A stretch of DNA of 64,000 nt, taken from the NCBI RefSeq assembly GCF_011769525.1, contig NZ_CP050440.1, positions 993,501 to 1,057,500 on the forward strand, in the 5' to 3' direction. Shown piece after piece: positions 28,756-37,686 of the stretch; the stretch's first letter is position 1; every line of letters begins with the position of its first letter. A program made the translations under genes and the position numbers. The notes under the pieces were generated by a model. It searched no databases, had not been told where the DNA came from, and saw only the letters and a program-made list of their open reading frames with translations. Source of the stretch: Tolypothrix sp. PCC 7910. GTDB lineage: Bacteria; Cyanobacteriota; Cyanobacteriia; Cyanobacteriales; Nostocaceae.

Positions 28756-29889
28756 TTAAGCTTTCTTTCCAGATTGCATTTTGTCAAAAATTGCCCCATC
28801 GACAAAGAATTTCTTCTGAATCAAATCCCAACCACCTAAATCTTGAGATGTGAATAAAGTATTGATGGGTGGATATTTAGCGACTACTTCTTGGCTAACG
28901 GTAGGATTTACAGGACGATATTGCAATTTCGCAAATTCCCGCTGTGCTTCTGTGGAGTATAAGAAATCAACGAATGCAGCAGCAACTTCTCTGTTACCAT
29001 GTTTATCAACGTTTTTATCAACTATGGCTACAGGGTTATCGATAGAAATATTGACAGGGGGTACTGTATAAGGTAGTTTTGAACCATTCTGTTCCGCTAA
29101 AGCTATCTCATTTTCGTAGTTGATTAAAACATCTCCCTGTTTTTGTTGGAAAAATAAATCGCTAGCTTCGCGCGCATCTTTAGTGAGAGTTGGAGTATTT
29201 TTATAGACTTTGCTGACATAATCTAAGGCTGTTGTTTCATCACCACCATTGAGAGTTACCGAACCCCACAAAGCGAGAAATTCCCAAATAGCAATACCAG
29301 AAGTTTTGGGGTTAGCTGCAATCAATGTTACGCCATCTTTCGCTAAATCTTGCCAACTATTGATACCCTTGGGATTACCTTCACGAGTCACAATCGCCGC
29401 TACAGATTTACTAACAATACCATTCCTCGGCGCTCTGTTTTCCCAACCAGCTTTTATTAAACCTGCTTGCTGGATTTTATTGATATCTAAAGACAGTGCT
29501 AAGTGTACTATATCTGCTTCTTGTGAACCTGCAATTACAGCTGCGGCTTGTGCACCAGAACCGCCATAACTTTGTTCAAAAGTGACATTTTGGTTGTGTT
29601 CTTTTTTCCACTTTTCGACAAATTTAGGGATGATATTATCGTGAGCAGCTTTAGTAACTGAGAAAGAAACCAGCTTCAGCCTTACATCAGATTGTCCAGC
29701 AAATCTGCTTTCCGAACAAGATGCGATCGCTGTACTAAAAATAGCCCCTACTAACAACAAACTCACAAAACTACGAACATTACGTACCTTCAACCATCTT
29801 GCAACTATATGTTGGTAACGCAATATATTCGGCAAAATTTTGTCCACAATTAGACATTCTAATTGCGCTAGATGCTGCAACTTGCTCAT
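28756..29889 (-). CDS. sbpA: Sulfate ABC transporter substrate-binding lipoprotein (SbpA/CysP family)
   Basis: 377 residues from the second ATG (29889), nine bases after GGAG; the first ATG at 29895 is too near that site. Lipobox IASC follows a long N-terminal region. Mature protein: LKLVSFSVTKAAHDNIIPKF, QSYGGSGAQAAAVI and LINYENEIALAEQNG are conserved in sulfate/thiosulfate-binding proteins. It binds sulfate for CysTWA, but those genes are absent here; instead pstSCAB follows. Either it serves a distant CysTWA or it is co-expressed with phosphate uptake. A 24-bp dyad resembling the island motif core sits just upstream. Confidence 0.88.
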   Translation of the reverse strand: MSKLQHLAQLECLIVDKILPNILRYQHIVARWLKVRNVRSFVSLLLVGAIFSTAIASCSESRFAGQSDVRLKLVSFSVTKAAHDNIIPKFVEKWKKEHNQNVTFEQSYGGSGAQAAAVIAGSQEADIVHLALSLDINKIQQAGLIKAGWENRAPRNGIVSKSVAAIVTREGNPKGINSWQDLAKDGVTLIAANPKTSGIAIWEFLALWGSVTLNGGDETTALDYVSKVYKNTPTLTKDAREASDLFFQQKQGDVLINYENEIALAEQNGSKLPYTVPPVNISIDNPVAIVDKNVDKHGNREVAAAFVDFLYSTEAQREFAKLQYRPVNPTVSQEVVAKYPPINTLFTSQDLGGWDLIQKKFFVDGAIFDKMQSGKKA

Positions 29890-29909
29890 CAGCATTTGCT
29901 CCTTGATTT

Positions 29910-29933
29910 ACGGTATATCGGGCGGAATACCGT
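29910..29933. promoter_or_regulatory. Dyad motif core F in sbpA leader
   Basis: ACGGTAT at 29910-29916 and ATACCGT at 29927-29933 are exact complements. From outer A to outer T the dyad spans 24 bases, the same as ACGGT...ACCGT in copy B (4162-4185). The flanking AAACT/AGTTT is missing. It ends just before the ribosome binding site, so a repressor site or RNA hairpin is as likely as an activator site. Confidence 0.4.
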
Positions 29934-30194
29934 TATTCAAATTATTATACACACTATAAAGTTAGAACTATCATTTAGATTTATTTTTTTGTTACTGAGT
30001 CAGCAAATTATTATTAAGTATGAACAAAATTTACGCGATCGCAGAAGAATGAACTATAAAGTCCAAGAAACAAATAGTTTTTTATAGATATTTTAAGTAA
30101 GTCCTAATATAAATACCGAATATGCACAACGTTTGCTTATTGTAGGTTAAAGCTCAACAAACCCCATGAGTAATTCTGTACAATATACTCAATC

Positions 30195-30219
30195 AAAAAT
30201 CCCTCCTGAGGAGGAGGGA
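30195..30219 (-). terminator. Intrinsic terminator of the leftward gene at 30264-30887
   Basis: On the minus strand TCCCTCCT-CCTC-AGGAGGGA (30219-30200) is followed by TTTTT. An 8-bp GC-rich stem with T run is a classical intrinsic terminator. With core F it is the main content of the 29890-30263 gap. Confidence 0.75.
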
Positions 30220-30263
30220 ATAAAGTATTATTTAGTGTAAATGGAATTCAAGAACTAAGCGCA

Positions 30264-30887
30264 TTAGTCAATGAGTTGTGGGCTAGGAACTTGTACGTCA
30301 ATATCAGCCTGAGATAATGTAGGGAGTAACCAGTTACCTTCGCCAGCTTTGAAAACTTTGGCAGGTGCAACATTTAATTCAATTGCACCAGTGGCGGGAT
30401 TGGTTCTAGCAATTGACTGTGTACCATCGACAAACTTGACAGCGATTGGTTCAGTTAATTGTTGTACTTCAGTATTTGGAGTTAAAACCACCTGTGTACC
30501 TGTGGGGAAGTAAATACCATCACAATCCCAATCATCATCTGTAATTTGCCCAGCAGCTAAAAAGTACAGTTGTGTTGGAGATTTTTTGGGTTTATTGGCG
30601 TAGACACCCAAAGTTCTACCAGTTTGATTAAAGCACTGTGCCCGTTTTCTTGCTGTTTCCATCACATACTTCTGAGACTGTAATTGTGATAGTCGTTCTT
30701 GAAATTGTTCAGGTGTATAGCCAGCTTGTTCAGGATTAGCTTTCGCAGTTAGAAGTTGGTTGAGTTCCTGAGTTACCTCAGCATAGTCAGCCCCTTTAGT
30801 GAAATCCTTTCCAGCCCAAGAAGGTTGAGCAAAAGTTAGATTTAAAATGAATACAAGAGCGACAAGCACAATTTTGATGAACTGCAT
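30264..30887 (-). CDS. Exported protein of unknown function
   Basis: 207 residues. Signal peptide MQFIKIVLVALVFILNL ending PSWA. The mature part starts with a helical, Gln/Glu-rich stretch (about 30-85), has two Cys-containing segments (KRAQCFN and DDDWDCDGIYF) and a beta-rich end (TQVVLTPNTEVQQL). I do not recognise the family. Terminator follows. Its signal peptide closely resembles that of the next gene upstream (both end in SPSWA/QPSWA), hinting at a related export or origin. Confidence 0.7.
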   Translation of the reverse strand: MQFIKIVLVALVFILNLTFAQPSWAGKDFTKGADYAEVTQELNQLLTAKANPEQAGYTPEQFQERLSQLQSQKYVMETARKRAQCFNQTGRTLGVYANKPKKSPTQLYFLAAGQITDDDWDCDGIYFPTGTQVVLTPNTEVQQLTEPIAVKFVDGTQSIARTNPATGAIELNVAPAKVFKAGEGNWLLPTLSQADIDVQVPSPQLID

Positions 30888-30982
30888 ATTTTTCTCCTTA
30901 GTTTGAGATTCCTAATAATTAGTTAAGGAAGTTATTAGCTAGGCTGGGGAAGCTTTTTTAAGATGTTTGCATCAGTCTGGAT

Positions 30983-31300
30983 TTAGTGTAATGCTGAGTC
31001 TTGAATCTTAGGAAAACTTTCCAGCCTATTAGGATTCACCCATCGATTGATTGCTTCGCTATTTTTTTTGCGGACTTGAATTTGCACTTGCTTAGAACTT
31101 AACTTGACTACTTCAGCCGGGATTTTTTGAACTGTAGCAGAGTCGGGACGAGATTTGTACAGCCAGATAACTTTTTGTCCAATTTCAAAATGCTGAGGAT
31201 GATCGACTAAAGATAGATGGGTTACCGCCCAAGATGGACTAGCTACTACTAAGTTTATCAAAAATACCAAGATTGCAAAAGCGAGAGGAAGATTTTTCAT
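30983..31300 (-). CDS. Small exported protein, possible SH3/Tudor-like barrel
   Basis: 105 residues, signal peptide ending SPSWA near residue 25. Mature part of about 80 residues: FEIGQKVIWLYKSRP, IPAEVVKLSSKQVQIQVRKK and RWVNPNRLE alternate beta strands as in small SH3-like barrels. Function unknown. It is 12 bases downstream of the CadD-type transporter gene on the same strand and probably co-transcribed with it. Confidence 0.65.
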   Translation of the reverse strand: MKNLPLAFAILVFLINLVVASPSWAVTHLSLVDHPQHFEIGQKVIWLYKSRPDSATVQKIPAEVVKLSSKQVQIQVRKKNSEAINRWVNPNRLESFPKIQDSALH

Positions 31301-31312
31301 ATATTTCTACAG

Positions 31313-32017
31313 CTATAAACTTTGAGTTTTGAGTTTGGAAGTTTGAATGATTTTGATTAATCCCATTAAACCCAGACAAGCTACTGTCAAGACAATTGGG
31401 GTTAGCGCCGCACTGTCTAAGATAATAAACACACCTAAGCCTATCAAAATAAAGGGAACAAAATTATTACCATAACGTGTGAGTAAAGTTGCGATCGCAC
31501 TTTGACAAGTTAGTTTATAAGTGACATAACACCAGACACCAACCAGCAGTAAGAAGACGGCAATGATTACTAGTAACTCAGAAATAGCACTATTAGCAAA
31601 TAATGGCATATAAATCCCTACATTATCACTACCGTTAGCAATAGTAATAGCAGCCACACTGTATGCTTGTGGAGATAAAAAGCTACTAAAGATAGAAGAA
31701 TTAGACAATTCTATTCCTGATTCTATATCAGAGGATTCATCATTATCCGTATTTATCAAACGATTAAATCCAATGGTAATTGGCACTAAACCTAACAGCC
31801 CAATCCAATGAGATGGTAATATTAAACCGCCGAGAAAACCAAATAGGCTGGCAATCACCAAAGTACAAAATCCCAGATATTGACCAATTACGATATGTCG
31901 ATGGCGGAAAGTTGCATTCGCTTGAGCAAATAACAGTGTGAGAATGACTAAATCATCTAAGTTCGTAGCTACAAAAGCTGTGATTCCGGTGGGTATAGCT
32001 GTAATCAGTTCGTTCAT
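31313..32017 (-). CDS. CadD-family cadmium resistance/cation transporter
   Basis: 234 residues, about six membrane helices. TGITAFVATNLDDLVILTLLFAQ at the N-terminus contains the acidic NLDD motif of the CadD/LysE-related family, repeated in the second half as AAITIANGSDNVGIYMPLF, reflecting the internal duplication of this fold. A soluble acidic linker (NTDNDESSDIESGIELS) separates the halves. Probably exports divalent cadmium or another cation; substrate not proven. Confidence 0.82.
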   Translation of the reverse strand: MNELITAIPTGITAFVATNLDDLVILTLLFAQANATFRHRHIVIGQYLGFCTLVIASLFGFLGGLILPSHWIGLLGLVPITIGFNRLINTDNDESSDIESGIELSNSSIFSSFLSPQAYSVAAITIANGSDNVGIYMPLFANSAISELLVIIAVFLLLVGVWCYVTYKLTCQSAIATLLTRYGNNFVPFILIGLGVFIILDSAALTPIVLTVACLGLMGLIKIIQTSKLKTQSL

Positions 32018-32319
32018 TTTACTTCTCTCTCAATTTGATAGCTAATATTTTTTAATTAGCGTGACTTGATATCTGTAAAGCTGGGGAAATGGCTATTTAA
32101 TGAAGCGTGCAGATATAGCATCTCCAATTCAATTGTTAAGCTGCGTCTACTGGTAGTGAAGTCAAAAGATGAGAATTTTACTTGATGAACTGACTCACTC
32201 AGCGCTAATGTTTTACAAAAACTTCAAGAACAGATTTGATTAAACCTACAAATGTATCGAGTTAAGTAGAATGTAGGTAATTATCTAGTAAACCAAAAAT
32301 TAATAATGGCTAATTGTTA
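32018..32319. other. Intergenic region, nothing distinct
   Basis: 302 bases, AT-rich. I see only a short 6-bp dyad (GCTAAT...ATTAGC near 32041-32060) and no gene, promoter or repeat I can support. Confidence 0.5.
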
Positions 32320-32976
32320 TTAGTGAGTTAGCTTTTCCAAAACTTTGTTGTTATCACCTAATTGCTGAGTAACAGTAAAAGATTTATTGCTAGAAGGTTG
32401 TTTTGTAAATTTACTGTTGGTTTGAATATGTAAGCCTGGCAATCCAGCTACTCTAACTTCTTTATTTTCTTTTGGAGTATGGATTAAAGTGACTTTAAGC
32501 TCATGAATTACTTGTTGCTGTTCTTTGATAATTTGAGTTAGTTCGTTGAGCTTTTGAGAGTGTAATTCATCCAATTTTTGATGTAGCAGTTCAATATTTT
32601 GACTAGCTCTCAGATTAACTTGATGGTCGATTTCCGCATTTCTGCGATCGGTGTCAGACTGGCGATTCTGACTCATCAATACAATGGGTGCTGTATAGGC
32701 TGAAGCAAATGAAAACACTAGGTTGAGCATAATGAACGGTGACTCATCCCAGTGAGGAACCCCTGGTGCTAAGTTCATTCCCACCCATCCTGCCAAAATC
32801 GTGCTTTGACAAATCAGAAACTTCCAAGAACCTACTTGATTAGCTAATTTATCCGCCAGCCGTTGTCCTTGTGTTAATTGTTCTGTCGATGTCTGTGGCG
32901 CTGTTTCTACAACTTGAGTGTTTTCTACGATTTGGGCATTAACGCTATTTGATAATGTTTTTGTGGCGGTCTTCAT
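32320..32976 (-). CDS. DUF1003 family membrane protein
   Basis: 218 residues from ATG 32976 (the frame extends further to 33000 but this ATG starts MKTATKTL). Two central hydrophobic helices: SWKFLICQSTILAGWVGMNL and SPFIMLNLVFSFASAYTAPIVLMSQ, then NRQSDTDRRNAEIDHQVN, the conserved DUF1003 signature, followed by a coiled-coil-prone Leu/Gln-rich segment (IELLHQKLDELHSQK). Inner membrane, function unknown. The C-terminal 60 residues are not conserved in my memory of the family. Confidence 0.85.
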   Translation of the reverse strand: MKTATKTLSNSVNAQIVENTQVVETAPQTSTEQLTQGQRLADKLANQVGSWKFLICQSTILAGWVGMNLAPGVPHWDESPFIMLNLVFSFASAYTAPIVLMSQNRQSDTDRRNAEIDHQVNLRASQNIELLHQKLDELHSQKLNELTQIIKEQQQVIHELKVTLIHTPKENKEVRVAGLPGLHIQTNSKFTKQPSSNKSFTVTQQLGDNNKVLEKLTH

Positions 32977-33000
32977 ACTGCACCTGCTTGGGTAACTCAA

Positions 33001-33313
33001 TTGGCGTTTGCTTTATGAGTTTTAATTTACGTCTTTCCCAAGATAGGAGCAAATACTGTTTTTTTTCAAAACGATAAATTAAAGTGATTAATTGCGAAAA
33101 TATTTTGCTCTGACTTTCTCAGCAAGCCCTAATACTTTTCGGTTAAGGGGAAAAGGGGAATGGTTCAAGGGAAAGAAACAACCTTTCACCCTTAACCTTT
33201 AACCTTTTTCCCAAAAGCTATTTTGAGTTAAAGCTTCTTGTGAAAGAGTGGTAATAATATCTGCGATCGCGCGATCGCCTCTGTCATCAGGGCAAACGCA
33301 TCAGCAGATGGGT
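33001..33313. other. Intergenic region with imperfect repeat
   Basis: 313 bases. A purine-rich stretch (AAGGGGAAAAGGGGAATGG near 33146-33164) has a partial complement (CCTTTAACCTTTTTCCC near 33197-33213), a dispersed low-complexity hairpin. Two adjacent HIP1 octamers occur near 33264-33278. No gene. Confidence 0.5.
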
Positions 33314-34936
33314 TTAGAAAGTAAAGGTTGTACGCACTACTCCCACATATATATTTGGGTTATTGCTGTTACCTTCAGGATTAAAGATGGATATCAATCC
33401 TGGGGTAATAGCAATGTTGTCATTCACCTTATATCTATAGAACGCCTCTAAATGATAGGTGACATCGTCGTCTCTGCGGCGGTTAGCACCACTAATAAAT
33501 TGATTGCTAGCAACGTAAGGTGGCGCACCAAATACAATTCCACCAAAGTTTCCTTTTTTACCCAAATCGGCAAAGCCTAGCTGAACAGCCCAATTCCAAA
33601 TCTCTGCATTACTCCTCGCAACTGCTGTATTCTCTGCTTGGGCATTAGTGTAGCCGCCCCAAGCAGTCAGGGTAAACTTCGGACTGAATCTATAATTGGC
33701 AGTTACACTGTAGTTATTTACAGAAGTACGCGCACCGTTGAAGGGGTTATTGGCAAAACCAGTGCCAGTACTACCTGAAACTCCAATACCATCGGTGTAA
33801 TAGGCGTTGACATAAGTAAAAGCCAAACTTAATGGTGAGATAGGCTGAAAAGTAACTTGACCTAATGCGGAGTAAGTACCATTAAAAATGCCTCTACCGT
33901 TATTGGGATCGTTGCCAACACCAGATGGTACAACGTAGCCAGCAGTGAGAGTTAAAGCACTGTTGAACTTGTGATTAACGATGATACCCGGCCCTTCTGC
34001 CGCCCGATAAATGGGGTTATAACGTCCAAAGCGAGATAACGCACCTGAACCACTAGCATCAAAGTTGCGGCTGAGGGGAGGTACTTCATCAATATATTCC
34101 AACCCTTCGGTGGCAATGCTAGCCATTGTAGAGTTACTTATGGGGAAACGGTAATACAGCGCTGATACACTGACATTGTTGGATTCATTACCATCAAACC
34201 CTAAACGAGTTTGGTTAGTACCAGTCACACCTGTATTAAATGAAGTGATGTTTCTCCCTTGTAACCTCACTCTTAGGCGATCTTTACCAGTAAAGCTAGT
34301 ATCAAAGTTTAACCGGACGCGATCGGCAAATATTATATTTTCGTTAAGTCCTTGTCTGGTAGCACCAGCATTTTGAGCATCAGTGTTAATGGCTCTATCA
34401 GAACCAAACACACTAGCTAACGCAAAAATTACTTCTCCTCGCAGTTTGGTAGTTGTAGAAAATTGCTGTGATTCTAATGTTGCGGTACGAGCTTCTAGAG
34501 CATCAATCCGACCGCGTACAGTTTGCAACTCAGCTGCATATTCTTCTTGTAGCTTTTGCAATGTTGCGAGGTCTTCTTTGTTGACTAAATCAGCTGTACT
34601 CGTAGCTATAAGTTGATTGATCTGATTCAAACAAGCATTTAAACCAGCTGCAAACTCATAACGAGTCAAAGCACGATTACCCCGATAAGTTTGGTTGGGA
34701 TAACCTGCAATACAACCATATCGCTCAACCAAAGATTGCAATGCGCCAAAAGCCCAATCTGTAGGCTGAACATCAGAAAGCTGGGAAACTGAGGTTACTT
34801 GTCCCATACTCTCAGCATTACCAAATTGGGATGCTTGATTGACAGGTACACCAGATCCCATTGCTGGTACTGCAACTATCAACAAGTCAAAAATCACTGG
34901 GCTAAATAACAAAGAATGCCACAAAAACTTTTGCAC
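33314..34936 (-). CDS. Cyanobacterial iron-uptake porin (SLH domain plus OprB-like barrel)
   Basis: 540 residues. Signal peptide (1-30), SLH domain around residues 50-115 (SDVQPTDWAFGALQSLVERYGCIAGYPNQTYRGNRALTRYEFAAGL), coiled coil with EEYAAELQTVRGRIDALEARTATLE, then a long beta-barrel with alternating aromatic and polar residues ending in Phe (RTTFTF), the outer-membrane insertion signal. The SLH domain anchors it to peptidoglycan-linked polymer. Such porins pass inorganic iron and other small solutes. Stands alone with long AT-rich upstream DNA. Confidence 0.92.
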   Translation of the reverse strand: MQKFLWHSLLFSPVIFDLLIVAVPAMGSGVPVNQASQFGNAESMGQVTSVSQLSDVQPTDWAFGALQSLVERYGCIAGYPNQTYRGNRALTRYEFAAGLNACLNQINQLIATSTADLVNKEDLATLQKLQEEYAAELQTVRGRIDALEARTATLESQQFSTTTKLRGEVIFALASVFGSDRAINTDAQNAGATRQGLNENIIFADRVRLNFDTSFTGKDRLRVRLQGRNITSFNTGVTGTNQTRLGFDGNESNNVSVSALYYRFPISNSTMASIATEGLEYIDEVPPLSRNFDASGSGALSRFGRYNPIYRAAEGPGIIVNHKFNSALTLTAGYVVPSGVGNDPNNGRGIFNGTYSALGQVTFQPISPLSLAFTYVNAYYTDGIGVSGSTGTGFANNPFNGARTSVNNYSVTANYRFSPKFTLTAWGGYTNAQAENTAVARSNAEIWNWAVQLGFADLGKKGNFGGIVFGAPPYVASNQFISGANRRRDDDVTYHLEAFYRYKVNDNIAITPGLISIFNPEGNSNNPNIYVGVVRTTFTF

Positions 34937-35667
34937 GAGTATAACCTCACACCTGGTAGGAATTAACTAAAAATCAAAAATTTTCTCAGATCTAATTGCC
35001 TGTAAATTAAAAATTCGCAGATGTTAGCAAGGTTGTTTTACTCACTGAATTAAGTAGTGTATTCAACCTTAAACTTTAAATATTTAATTCTTAGGCAATC
35101 GGAAAGTAAACCTTTAATCAAAAAGGTTTGTGCAAATCGAATTTAACAGTATCAAAGCATAATTGTGTTCAACAATCTAGACACTGTTTCCAAATTTAGA
35201 TAATTTTTATTTGTTTACCTATTCTTAATTGAAAAAATATTTTTGTTTAATCTTAATCTATTTGTTATCAAACAATTAAGAATGCTTAATATCCAGCTAA
35301 AAACATTTTGTTTACAAATGAATGCTTAAATAAACCTTAAGTATGATTGATTATACCTTTAGGTTAACGCAATCAAATAAAACGAAAACCTTTGTAGTTC
35401 AATATTTATGCATTCATCTAATTTACTTTAACTTTACCACCTTAATTATCTTTTGTTTAAAATTAGACTTCAGTTAATTAAAATTTAACCTAATAATGTA
35501 GATATAGATATGTTTGAGAAACCCTTATTATATTGATGTATATTCCTAATTAACTCAATCATTAGACTGATAATTAAGCAATTAAATCATAAATTATCCT
35601 TAGCTTAATTATTCCTTAACCTGAGAAGATTATTAAACTTTAGTGAGAGACATTTAGATGCCAGAAA
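34937..35667. other. Long AT-rich divergent region, no gene
   Basis: 731 bases between the leftward porin gene and rightward phnC. Strongly AT-rich, with many TTAA words and no coding frame of note. The supported feature is the Pho box at 35593-35622; the porin promoter must also be here but I cannot place it. Confidence 0.7.
35593..35622 (+). promoter_or_regulatory. Pho box (SphR/PhoB site) upstream of phnC
   Basis: Three 8-mers at an 11-base period: ATTATCCT (6/8), CTTAATTA (8/8) and CTTAACCT (8/8) against the cyanobacterial consensus YTTAAYYW, separated by TAG and TTC. The last unit ends 45 bases before the phnC ATG. Supports induction of phosphonate uptake by phosphate limitation. Confidence 0.75.
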
Positions 35668-36465
35668 ATGACCAGCAACGTGGCAATAGAAGTTAGTAAT
35701 CTTTCCAAGAGTTTCAAAGGTAAAATGGCACTCAAACATTTATCTTGCTCTATTAATGAGGGAGAAATGGTTGCCCTAATAGGTGCCTCTGGCTCTGGCA
35801 AATCTACCCTCCTGCGCCACATGAATGGCTTGCATGTCGGAGATGTAGGGACAGTCTATACTTTTGGTACTGTTTTACAAAGTAAGGGAAAATTACACTC
35901 AAAAATTAGGTTTTTACGAAGTCAAATAGGCTGTATATTCCAACAGTTTAATTTAGTTAATCGACTCACAGTTATCGAAAATGTTCTGGTGGGTAACTTA
36001 GCCAGATTGTCTACTTTACGTTCAGCATTACATTTATTTACTAAAGAAGAAAAAGCGAAAGCGCTAGCTGCTCTAGAGCGAGTAGGGATTCTAGAACATG
36101 CTTACAAACGAGCATCGATGCTTTCTGGAGGACAACAGCAACGAGTTGCGATCGCACGTTGTTTAGTACAAGGGGCGAAAATTATCCTCGCAGACGAACC
36201 CATAGCCTCGCTAGATCCTGAGTCTGCAAGGAAAGTTATGGAATTACTAGTACAGCTAAACCGTCAAAGCGGAATTACTGTAATAGCTTCTTTACATCAG
36301 ATTCAGATGGTACGAGGTTATTTTGAGCGAGCGATCGCTCTCAAAGATGGAGAAGTAATGTTTGATGGCGCAACCGTAGAACTAAATGACGACAAGCTCA
36401 ATGAGATTTATGGCAAAGCTGCTCAGGAACTTGTTTTGAGAGGACACGGAGAACTTTTAGTGTAA
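35668..36465 (+). CDS. phnC: Phosphonate ABC transporter ATPase PhnC
   Basis: 265 residues. Walker A GASGSGKSTLLRHMNG near 38-53, IGCIFQQFNLVNRLTVIENVL (Q-loop, PhnC-typical), signature [14 protein letters not shown] near 157-170, Walker B IILADEPIASLDPE. Energises import of phosphonates (or phosphite) bound by PhnD. First gene of phnCDE; the Pho box lies just upstream. Confidence 0.94.
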   Translation: MTSNVAIEVSNLSKSFKGKMALKHLSCSINEGEMVALIGASGSGKSTLLRHMNGLHVGDVGTVYTFGTVLQSKGKLHSKIRFLRSQIGCIFQQFNLVNRLTVIENVLVGNLARLSTLRSALHLFTKEEKAKALAALERVGILEHAYKRASMLSGGQQQRVAIARCLVQGAKIILADEPIASLDPESARKVMELLVQLNRQSGITVIASLHQIQMVRGYFERAIALKDGEVMFDGATVELNDDKLNEIYGKAAQELVLRGHGELLV

Positions 36466-36549
36466 TTCCAAAATACAAAACATTTAATCAGAAGCTATTG
36501 TTACATACTGCAAAAACTTACCAGCTAATAAATAACCTGGAGATAAATA

Positions 36550-37560
36550 ATGAAAAGACGGACATTCATTGAACAAGCTGCTCTATTTAGTGCCTCATTA
36601 GTAGGGACTCAATTATTTTCACAATCTACTTCTAACTGGATTGAACCAGTACAAGCTGCATCTATTACAGAACTCAACTTTGGTATTATCTCTACAGAAT
36701 CGCAAGCCAACCAAAGGCCTTTGTGGGAACCTTTCATTGCTGCTTTATCAAAATCAATCGGCATTCCTGTTAAAGCCTTCTATGCTACGCAATATGCAGG
36801 GGTAATAGAAGCGATGCGTTTTGGCAAAGTGCAAGTAGCTTGGTATGGTGGCAAATCCTATATTGAAGCAGCAAGGATTGCTAATGCAGAAGTATTTGCT
36901 CAAGTTGTGAATGCAGATGGTACAAAAGGCTATTATTCTTATTTAATCGCCAATAAGGACAATCCCATTACTGCCGCAGCTAAAAAACAAGGTGGTGATA
37001 AATATGTTGTCAAAAATGCTTCTAAACTTACATTTGCGTTCAATGAACCAAACTCAACTTCTGGGTTTTTAGTACCAAGCTACTATGTATTTGCAAAAAA
37101 CAAAATTGACCCCAAAAAAGCATTTAAACGGTTAATTTTTGCAGGTAATCATGAAGCAACTGCTCTTGCTGTTGCTAATAAGCAAGTAGATGTTGCAACC
37201 AATAATAGCGAAGCTTTAGACAGGCTAGAAAAAACAAACCCCACAGCTCGGAAAAAAATTGACATTATATGGACATCACCAGTAATTCCTAGCGATCCCA
37301 TTGCTTACCGCAAGGATTTACCAGAAGATGTCAAAAAGAAACTCCGTAGCTTCTTCTATAGCTATAAAGATAGACAAATCTTAGCCCCTTTTAATTGGTC
37401 TGGTTTTGTAGCAGCCCAAGATAAAACATGGAATGGAATTCGCGAGTTAGATATTGCTAAAAAGGTTTTAGATTTACAAGCTCAAGAGAGTTTGAGTGAT
37501 GCAGATAAGAAGAAATTGAACGACCTGAATAACCAATTACGGGCACTTCAAGGACGTTAA
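36550..37560 (+). CDS. phnD: Phosphonate ABC transporter substrate-binding protein PhnD
   Basis: 336 residues. N-terminus MKRRTFIEQAALFSAS is a twin-arginine-type signal. LNFGIISTESQANQRPLWEPF, the AWYGGKSYIEA segment and FNEPNSTSGFLVPSYYVF hold the ligand-contact residues of PhnD proteins. Periplasmic capture of phosphonate. GGAG seven bases before ATG. Long enough for the family. Followed by a heptamer tract before phnE. Confidence 0.93.
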   Translation: MKRRTFIEQAALFSASLVGTQLFSQSTSNWIEPVQAASITELNFGIISTESQANQRPLWEPFIAALSKSIGIPVKAFYATQYAGVIEAMRFGKVQVAWYGGKSYIEAARIANAEVFAQVVNADGTKGYYSYLIANKDNPITAAAKKQGGDKYVVKNASKLTFAFNEPNSTSGFLVPSYYVFAKNKIDPKKAFKRLIFAGNHEATALAVANKQVDVATNNSEALDRLEKTNPTARKKIDIIWTSPVIPSDPIAYRKDLPEDVKKKLRSFFYSYKDRQILAPFNWSGFVAAQDKTWNGIRELDIAKKVLDLQAQESLSDADKKKLNDLNNQLRALQGR

Positions 37561-37574
37561 TAGGTGTTGTTGAA

Positions 37575-37608
37575 TGTTGACTGTTGACTGTTAACGGTTG
37601 GCAGTCAG
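37575..37608. repeat. Heptamer tract between phnD and phnE
   Basis: GTTGACT units followed by TTAACGGTTGGCAGTCAG, which can fold back on them. Same family as the array at 38534. Confidence 0.65.
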
Positions 37609-37686
37609 CAAAATATCATTGCATAAATCTTGTTATGCTTGCCATAGTATTCTTGGATTTTTTGGTTCAAAAGTTATTAGAAATTC

